From positions 1 to 9,821 of the forward strand of contig JAFNAJ010000146.1 in assembly GCA_017860085.1 (NCBI GenBank): a stretch of 9,821 nt of DNA. Reading direction: 5' to 3'. Below, one piece after another: positions 6,689 through 9,821 of the stretch (position 1 is its first letter; each line of letters starts with the position of its first letter). The stretch is from Acidobacteriota bacterium (lineage in GTDB: Bacteria > Acidobacteriota > Vicinamibacteria > Vicinamibacterales > JAFNAJ01). The notes under the pieces were generated by a model that saw only the letters and a list, made by a program, of their open reading frames with translations, was not told the DNA's origin and did not search any database. A program made the position numbers and the translations under genes.

Positions 6689-7435
6689 CTAGCTGAGGTG
6701 GCGGCCGCCGTCGACTCGGATGGTCTCGCCCGTGATGAAGTCGGTGCGGACGAGGGCGAGCACGGCCTTCGCGATCTCCATCTCGCCGCCCCAGCGCCCG
6801 AGCGGCGTCGCCGCTTCGACCTCCCTCGCCTCGTCCTCGGTGATGTCGGGCGGCGCGAGGATGGGCCCCGGCGCAATCGCGTTGACCAGGATGCCGTCGC
6901 CGGCCAGCTCGAGCGCGAGCGCCTCGGTGAGCGCGATGACGCCCGACTTGGCCACGTAGTAGCCCACGTAGCCCTTGTAGCGCGGGCGGCGGCTCGCCGC
7001 CACCCAGTCGGCGACGTTCACGATGCGCCCGAAGCCCCCCTGGCGCATGTGGGACACGGCGGCCTTCGAGCAGAGGAAGGCCGCACGAAGATCGACCGCG
7101 AGCGCGCGCTCCCAGTCGTCGGCGGTCATCGCGTCGAAGTCGCGCTTCACATACGTCGACGCCATGTTGACCAGGATGTCGAGGCGGCCGAGCGCCGCGG
7201 CCGCCTCGTGGACCACGCGCGCACACGACTCCGGATGCGACAGATCGGCATGCAGCACCACCGCGTGCCGGCCTGCCTTGTGCACCGCCTCGGCCGCCTC
7301 CTCTGCCTCGGGACGCGAGCGATTGTAGGACAGGGCCACGTCGGCGCCCTGCGCCGCCAGCTCGCGCGCCACCACCGCCCCGATGCGCTTCGGGCCGGTG
7401 ATCAACACTGCGCGATCGGACAAAGACCGCAACAC
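6689..7435 (-). CDS. Short-chain dehydrogenase/reductase with pteridine reductase/FolM-type active site
   Basis: A 248-residue SDR when started at the GTG at 7435, the normal family length. The Rossmann nucleotide loop is ITGPKRIG (12-19), one residue shorter than the usual TGxxxxxG. LVNMAS (88-93) stands in place of NNAG. The catalytic pair Tyr159 and Lys163 is in YYVAK. The usual serine strand reads IVNVAD, placing Asp143 where classical SDRs have Ser, the substitution seen in trypanosomatid PTR1 and E. coli FolM. About three extra residues lie between this Asp and Tyr. The C-terminus ITGETIRVDGG is typical. It probably reduces a pterin or similar carbonyl/imine substrate with NADPH (KR in the loop), but a generic keto reductase is possible. 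A longer frame reaching 7636 would overlap the YIP1 gene and gives a non-SDR arginine-rich N-terminus, so I reject it. It is last in its strand block, 26 bases after YIP1. Confidence 0.9.
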   Translation of the reverse strand: MLRSLSDRAVLITGPKRIGAVVARELAAQGADVALSYNRSRPEAEEAAEAVHKAGRHAVVLHADLSHPESCARVVHEAAAALGRLDILVNMASTYVKRDFDAMTADDWERALAVDLRAAFLCSKAAVSHMRQGGFGRIVNVADWVAASRRPRYKGYVGYYVAKSGVIALTEALALELAGDGILVNAIAPGPILAPPDITEDEAREVEAATPLGRWGGEMEIAKAVLALVRTDFITGETIRVDGGRHLS

Positions 7436-7456
7436 GTCAGGTTCCAGGCTCCAGAC
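7436..7456 (-). repeat. Three 7-base units abutting the SDR start codon
   Basis: On the minus strand the units GTCTGGA, GCCTGGA and ACCTGAC follow one another directly before the GTG of the SDR. Units one and two differ at two bases, and the third is more diverged. The array fills most of the 26-base gap after YIP1 and supplies GGAG/GGAA strings that could serve as weak ribosome binding sites. Confidence 0.45.
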
Positions 7457-7461
7457 TGAGG

Positions 7462-8013
7462 TTAGTTTCCTGTGAGCGATCCGAGCGCCAGTGCCCCCAG
7501 GCCGAAGACGGCAAACAGGGAGGCCGTGACGAAGAGGTTCACCAACCACCCGATGAACACGACGCCGACAGCACGCCCCGTGGACGAGTAGTCGAGAGCC
7601 TGCCGCACGGCGATCACCATCGCGATGAGCATCCACACCGAGATGAGGAAGTTGATGAGCACGCCAAGGAACGGGATGATCCCCAGCACCTGCAGGACGC
7701 CCGGGCTCGCCGAGAACCCAATGGTCCGCAGCATCTGGCCCATGTCGGCATGCGTGTTCGCCTCTGGCAAGACCTTGGTGCCGATGAGCCAGGTCAGCAG
7801 CGCCCAGATGAACCAGCCAATCAGCGAAATCAGGGTGCCGAAGATCAGCCCGTTCACACCCATCCGCATGCTGTTGCCGATGCCAGCCGCCACGGCGGAG
7901 AGCACGACCACCGTCATCGCCTGGCCGAGCGCGTTCTGGTCGGCTTCCACCTCTTCGTAGGTCTTCACGTCGAGACGAGCCGCTCCCATCATCCGGTCCA
8001 CGAGACTGGCCAT
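7462..8013 (-). CDS. YIP1 family integral membrane protein
   Basis: A 183-residue hydrophobic protein when started at the ATG at 8013. A short cytosolic head (SLVDRMMGAARLDVKTYEEVEAD) is followed by about five membrane segments: roughly 31-49, 53-80, 105-118, 119-139 and 148-178. Charged or polar turns such as PEANTHADMGQ separate the second and third. This is the layout of the bacterial Yip1/DUF1282 family, whose role is unknown. Segment PGVLQVLGIIPFLG is characteristic of the family. The ATG at 8013 is preceded by GGAAAGG, 9 bases away, and begins right at the conserved head. The in-frame ATG at 8055 would add 14 polar residues (MADDWGSAPERCDD) without a good Shine-Dalgarno and is less likely. 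It lies between a Cys-rich small gene (104 bases upstream) and the SDR (26 bases downstream). The upstream gap holds a promoter-like TATAGA, so it may start its own transcript. Confidence 0.85.
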   Translation of the reverse strand: MASLVDRMMGAARLDVKTYEEVEADQNALGQAMTVVVLSAVAAGIGNSMRMGVNGLIFGTLISLIGWFIWALLTWLIGTKVLPEANTHADMGQMLRTIGFSASPGVLQVLGIIPFLGVLINFLISVWMLIAMVIAVRQALDYSSTGRAVGVVFIGWLVNLFVTASLFAVFGLGALALGSLTGN

Positions 8014-8097
8014 GTCGTCACACCTTTCCGGGGCAGAGCCCCAGTCGTCCGCCATGACGCGCGGTTTGGCACTCGCCTCCGTGCGTCGGATGCGCAG

Positions 8098-8106
8098 ATT
8101 CTATAC
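8098..8106 (-). promoter_or_regulatory. Candidate -10 for the YIP1-SDR transcript
   Basis: On the minus strand GTATAGAAT contains TATAGA, close to the consensus TATAAT, in the 104-base gap ahead of YIP1 and about 86 bases before its chosen ATG. It stands out as one of the few AT-rich hexamers in the region. No -35 box is evident at 16-18 bases upstream. Confidence 0.3.
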
Positions 8107-8117
8107 CGTGGCTGGTG

Positions 8118-8357
8118 TCACTCCGCGCAGCAGCTCCGACCCGTGCCTGCGCGGCACGCGTCGCGGTTCACGGGCTGGCCATCGGGCCCGAGCCCCTTCT
8201 GCGTGACGGTGCACCAGTACGCGGTGGCCTCATACGCTCCACCGCAGTGCTCGACCTCGCACGGATCGGTCACCGTCGTCACATACATGCCCTTGTGCCG
8301 CAGGTGCGGGCAGTGTTCGGCGCCAACCAGGCGCGAGGCGGGTGTGGGGTGATTCAT
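8118..8357 (-). CDS. Small Cys-rich protein of unknown function, linked to a molybdenum hydroxylase operon
   Basis: A 79-residue soluble protein with seven cysteines: Cys16, 33, 38, 49, 68, 76 and 77. It has no signal peptide or membrane segment. Distinct blocks are CPHLRHKGMYV (16-26), DPCEVEHC (31-38), AYWCTVTQKGLGPDGQPV (46-63) and GRSCC (73-77). Tryptophan next to Cys49, paired His residues (15, 18, 21, 37) and the spaced cysteines suggest metal or iron-sulphur binding, or disulphide chemistry. I recall similar short conserved-hypothetical proteins with a CPHLRHKGMYV-type start but no assigned function. The start is firmly set by GGGAGG 5 bases before the ATG. The Shine-Dalgarno overlaps the last base of the upstream FAD-subunit stop, and the gap between the genes is 10 bases, so the two are almost surely cotranscribed. 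It might be an accessory or electron-transfer partner of the hydroxylase, which is inference. Confidence 0.82.
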   Translation of the reverse strand: MNHPTPASRLVGAEHCPHLRHKGMYVTTVTDPCEVEHCGGAYEATAYWCTVTQKGLGPDGQPVNRDACRAGTGRSCCAE

Positions 8358-8362
8358 TGCTG

Positions 8363-8368
8363 CCTCCC
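8363..8368 (-). promoter_or_regulatory. Shine-Dalgarno of the Cys-rich gene
   Basis: GGGAGG on the minus strand lies 5 bases before the ATG at 8357 and shares one base with the TAG stop of the FAD-subunit gene. It is one of the two strongest ribosome binding sites in the window and supports the reality of the small gene. Confidence 0.8.
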
Positions 8369-9360
8369 TACGCCTTCAGCAGGCCCGCGGCCTTGAGAAT
8401 CGCGCGCGTCACGGCCGTGCGCACCACCTGCACCTTGTACCCGTTGCCGCTCATCGGCTTCGCCTCCGCCACGGCGGCGTCGGCGGCGCCCATCGCCACG
8501 GCCTCGGTGACCCGTTTGCCGGCCAGCGCCTTCTCGGCGGCTTCCGCGCGCCACGGCACGGGCGCCACCGCGCCCATGACGATGCGGGATGAGCGTACCG
8601 TGTCGCCGGTCATCGTGAGTGCCGCGGTGGCGAACGCGATGGGCCAGTCGTGCGACTGCTTGTAGCGCACCTCGTAGGTGGCGCTCTTCACCCCGGGTCG
8701 AATCGGGATGCGCACCTCGGTGACGAGCTCGTTGGGCTCGAGCACGTTCTCGCCGTACATCTTCCGGTCGGGCATCACGAAGAACTCGGCCGCCGGCACC
8801 TCGCGCTCGCCCGACGGGCCGACCACCTTGATGCGCGCCTCGTGCGCGATGAGCGGCACCGCCAGGCTCGACGGGTGCACGATGTGGCAGGGGGCGTCGC
8901 CGAAGATGGCGTGGAACTGGTTCTCGCCCTCGACGGCGAAGCAGCGGGCGCCGCCCTTCTTCAGGCAGCGGAATTCCTCGTTGCGGAAGTACCAGCAGCG
9001 TGGCCGCTGGCAGAGGTTGCCGCCCACGGTGCCGACGTTGCGGATCTGCGGCGTGCCCACTTCGGCTGCCGCCTCGGCGATGGCCGGGAACGCTTTCCTG
9101 AACGCCTCGTGCGCCGCGAGATCGGCCAGCCGCGTCGCCGCGCCCACGACCGCGTAGTCGGCAGAGGGCCCGACCGGCACGGCGATGGTCGTGGGGAGCC
9201 CCTTGACGTTGACCACGCGCTCGGGCGTGAGAATGTAGTCCTTCATCAGCGAGAGCAGGTCCTGGCCTCCCGCGATGGGCACGGCCTTCCCTCGTTCGGG
9301 CACCAGCGCGGCCAGCGCGTCCTTCTCGTTCGTCGCGTTGACGTAGGCGAAGGCCTTCAC
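8368..9360 (-). CDS. Molybdenum hydroxylase FAD-binding subunit with [4Fe-4S] insertion (PaoB/YagS-like, xanthine dehydrogenase family subunit M)
   Basis: A 330-residue FAD subunit of the xanthine dehydrogenase/aldehyde oxidoreductase superfamily. The FAD-binding part includes AGGQDLLSLMKD (30-41) and IRNVGTVGGNL (106-116). It is followed by a Cys-rich insertion with Cys122, Cys132, Cys140 and Cys158 between NLCQRPRCWYF and the HPSSLAVPLIA strand. Their spacing matches the [4Fe-4S]-carrying insertion of E. coli PaoB and 4-hydroxybenzoyl-CoA reductase beta subunit. Plain xanthine dehydrogenase subunits lack it. The C-terminal CO dehydrogenase flavoprotein domain spans roughly 220-328. The subunit passes electrons from the molybdenum subunit via iron-sulphur centres and FAD to an acceptor. 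The GTG start at 9360 has a perfect AGGAGG 6 bases upstream and overlaps the molybdenum subunit stop by 4 bases. A longer frame to 9681 is a shadow of that upstream gene. Substrate is undetermined; an aldehyde is likely by analogy. Confidence 0.94.
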   Translation of the reverse strand: MKAFAYVNATNEKDALAALVPERGKAVPIAGGQDLLSLMKDYILTPERVVNVKGLPTTIAVPVGPSADYAVVGAATRLADLAAHEAFRKAFPAIAEAAAEVGTPQIRNVGTVGGNLCQRPRCWYFRNEEFRCLKKGGARCFAVEGENQFHAIFGDAPCHIVHPSSLAVPLIAHEARIKVVGPSGEREVPAAEFFVMPDRKMYGENVLEPNELVTEVRIPIRPGVKSATYEVRYKQSHDWPIAFATAALTMTGDTVRSSRIVMGAVAPVPWRAEAAEKALAGKRVTEAVAMGAADAAVAEAKPMSGNGYKVQVVRTAVTRAILKAAGLLKA

Positions 9361-9821
9361 AGCGTCCCTCCTGCTCGCTCGGCGTCGAGCGCTGCCAGTA
9401 CCTTGTCGGGCGTGATCGGGATGCTCCGGATACGCACGCCCGTCGCGTTGGCGACCGCGTTGACGATGGCGGCGGCCGTCGAGATGGTGGGCGGCTCGCC
9501 GATGCCGATGACGCCCCGCTCGGGCTGATCCATGAGCACCACGTCGATCTCGGGAACGTCGGACGGCCCTGGCACCAGGTAGAACTCCATGTTGGGGTTC
9601 ACCATCCGCGCCGTGTTCCGATCGAGAAGGCGATTCTCGAACAGGGCAAAGCCGATGCCCATGATGATGCCGCCGTAGCACTGCGTCTCGGCGGCCATGC
9701 GGTTGACGACCAGGCCGCAGTCCTGGACGCAGACGATGCGCGTCACCTTCGTGATGCCGGTTTCGACGTCGACCTCGACCTCGGCCATCTGCACGCCGCT
9801 CGTGCCGGAGGCCGACAGCCC
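9357..9821 (-). CDS. Molybdenum-binding subunit of xanthine dehydrogenase/aldehyde oxidoreductase family, C-terminal end only
   Basis: The frame is open from the right edge to the TGA at 9357-9359, giving the last 154 residues of a subunit normally over 700 long. Recognisable parts are SGTSGVQMAEVEVDVETG, RIVCVQDCGLVVNR, the AETQCYGGIIMGIGFALFE helix, and VNPNMEFYLVPGPSDVPEI. The GIGEPP motif carries the active-site glutamate that acts as base toward substrate at the molybdenum cofactor. The closing region is AAAIVNAVANATGVRIRSIPITPDKVLAAL. These place it with the molybdopterin-binding C-terminal domain of XdhA/PaoC-type proteins. It is the first gene of the visible operon and overlaps the FAD subunit by GTGA. 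A separate [2Fe-2S] subunit gene would be expected further upstream, beyond the window. Only the C-terminus is seen, so substrate class and any twin-arginine signal cannot be judged. Confidence 0.93.
   Translation of the reverse strand, partial: GLSASGTSGVQMAEVEVDVETGITKVTRIVCVQDCGLVVNRMAAETQCYGGIIMGIGFALFENRLLDRNTARMVNPNMEFYLVPGPSDVPEIDVVLMDQPERGVIGIGEPPTISTAAAIVNAVANATGVRIRSIPITPDKVLAALDAERAGGTL
9367..9372 (-). promoter_or_regulatory. Shine-Dalgarno deciding the FAD-subunit GTG start
   Basis: AGGAGG on the minus strand lies 6 bases before GTG 9360, inside the coding end of the molybdenum subunit gene. It selects this GTG over upstream in-frame alternatives. Confidence 0.85.

Noticed and set aside
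6698..7459. 253-codon open frame on the plus strand
   Set aside because: Antisense shadow of the SDR; the real frame shows the nucleotide loop and YxxxK.
7436..7636. N-terminal extension of the SDR up to 7636
   Set aside because: It overlaps the YIP1 gene in another frame and encodes an Arg/His-rich stretch unlike any SDR N-terminus; the GTG at 7435 gives standard length.
8014..8055. Longer YIP1 start at the ATG at 8055
   Set aside because: The 14 added residues are polar, precede the conserved family head, and lack a ribosome binding site at a useful distance.
8650..9528. 292-codon open frame on the plus strand
   Set aside because: Antisense to both molybdenum hydroxylase subunit genes; composition typical of a mirror frame.
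9361..9681. N-terminal extension of the FAD subunit up to 9681
   Set aside because: It lies within the molybdenum subunit coding region in another frame, and AGGAGG at 9367-9372 points to the GTG at 9360.
1..9821. CRISPR array, insertion sequence, integrase, attachment site, tRNA or rRNA
   Set aside because: No regularly spaced repeats, transposase motifs or structural RNA signatures were seen on either strand.

Overview
The window is GC-rich, gene-dense bacterial DNA in which every gap between genes is under 140 bases. It holds nine protein genes, two of them cut by the window edges. The gene set is a HEAT-repeat exported protein, a beta-CASP RNase-like hydrolase, Uma2, a periplasmic S9B dipeptidyl peptidase, a diverged methylenetetrahydrofolate reductase (MTHFR) homologue, YIP1 and a PaoB-like molybdenum hydroxylase subunit. 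This set, with the composition, suggests an environmental Acidobacteriota (Vicinamibacteria-like) chromosome. That placement is inference: no rRNA or other marker gene is present. I see no insertion sequence, integrase, CRISPR array, tRNA or rRNA.

Layout from left to right. Minus strand, 1-2685: a GTG-started beta-CASP metallo-beta-lactamase-fold hydrolase (1303-2685) is followed 28 bases downstream by a secreted HEAT-repeat protein that runs off the left edge (1-1274, open at its 3' end). It is probably the N-terminal half of a HEAT/cyclophilin protein. Plus strand, 2798-6673: a solitary Uma2 (PD-(D/E)XK) protein, then a DPP IV-type peptidase with an intact Ser-Asp-His triad, then an MTHFR-fold protein whose GTG start overlaps the peptidase stop by 4 bases. 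Minus strand, 6689-9821, convergent with the previous block: in transcription order, the C-terminal end of a molybdenum-binding hydroxylase subunit, its FAD/[4Fe-4S] subunit (4-base overlap), a 79-residue Cys-rich protein (10-base gap, strong Shine-Dalgarno), a YIP1 membrane protein, and a short-chain dehydrogenase whose active site looks like pteridine reductase/FolM rather than a classical SDR.

How the genes may work together. The right-hand block is a molybdenum hydroxylase operon in which a small Cys-rich protein is tightly linked to the [4Fe-4S]-carrying FAD subunit; this is the best candidate in the window for an uncharacterised component. In the middle, two proteins with pterin/folate-type folds (MTHFR-like and pteridine-reductase-like) face each other tail to tail 15 bases apart. 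The peptidase and MTHFR-like genes appear translationally coupled although no functional link between them is known. The rest reads as ordinary chromosomal housekeeping and accessory content.
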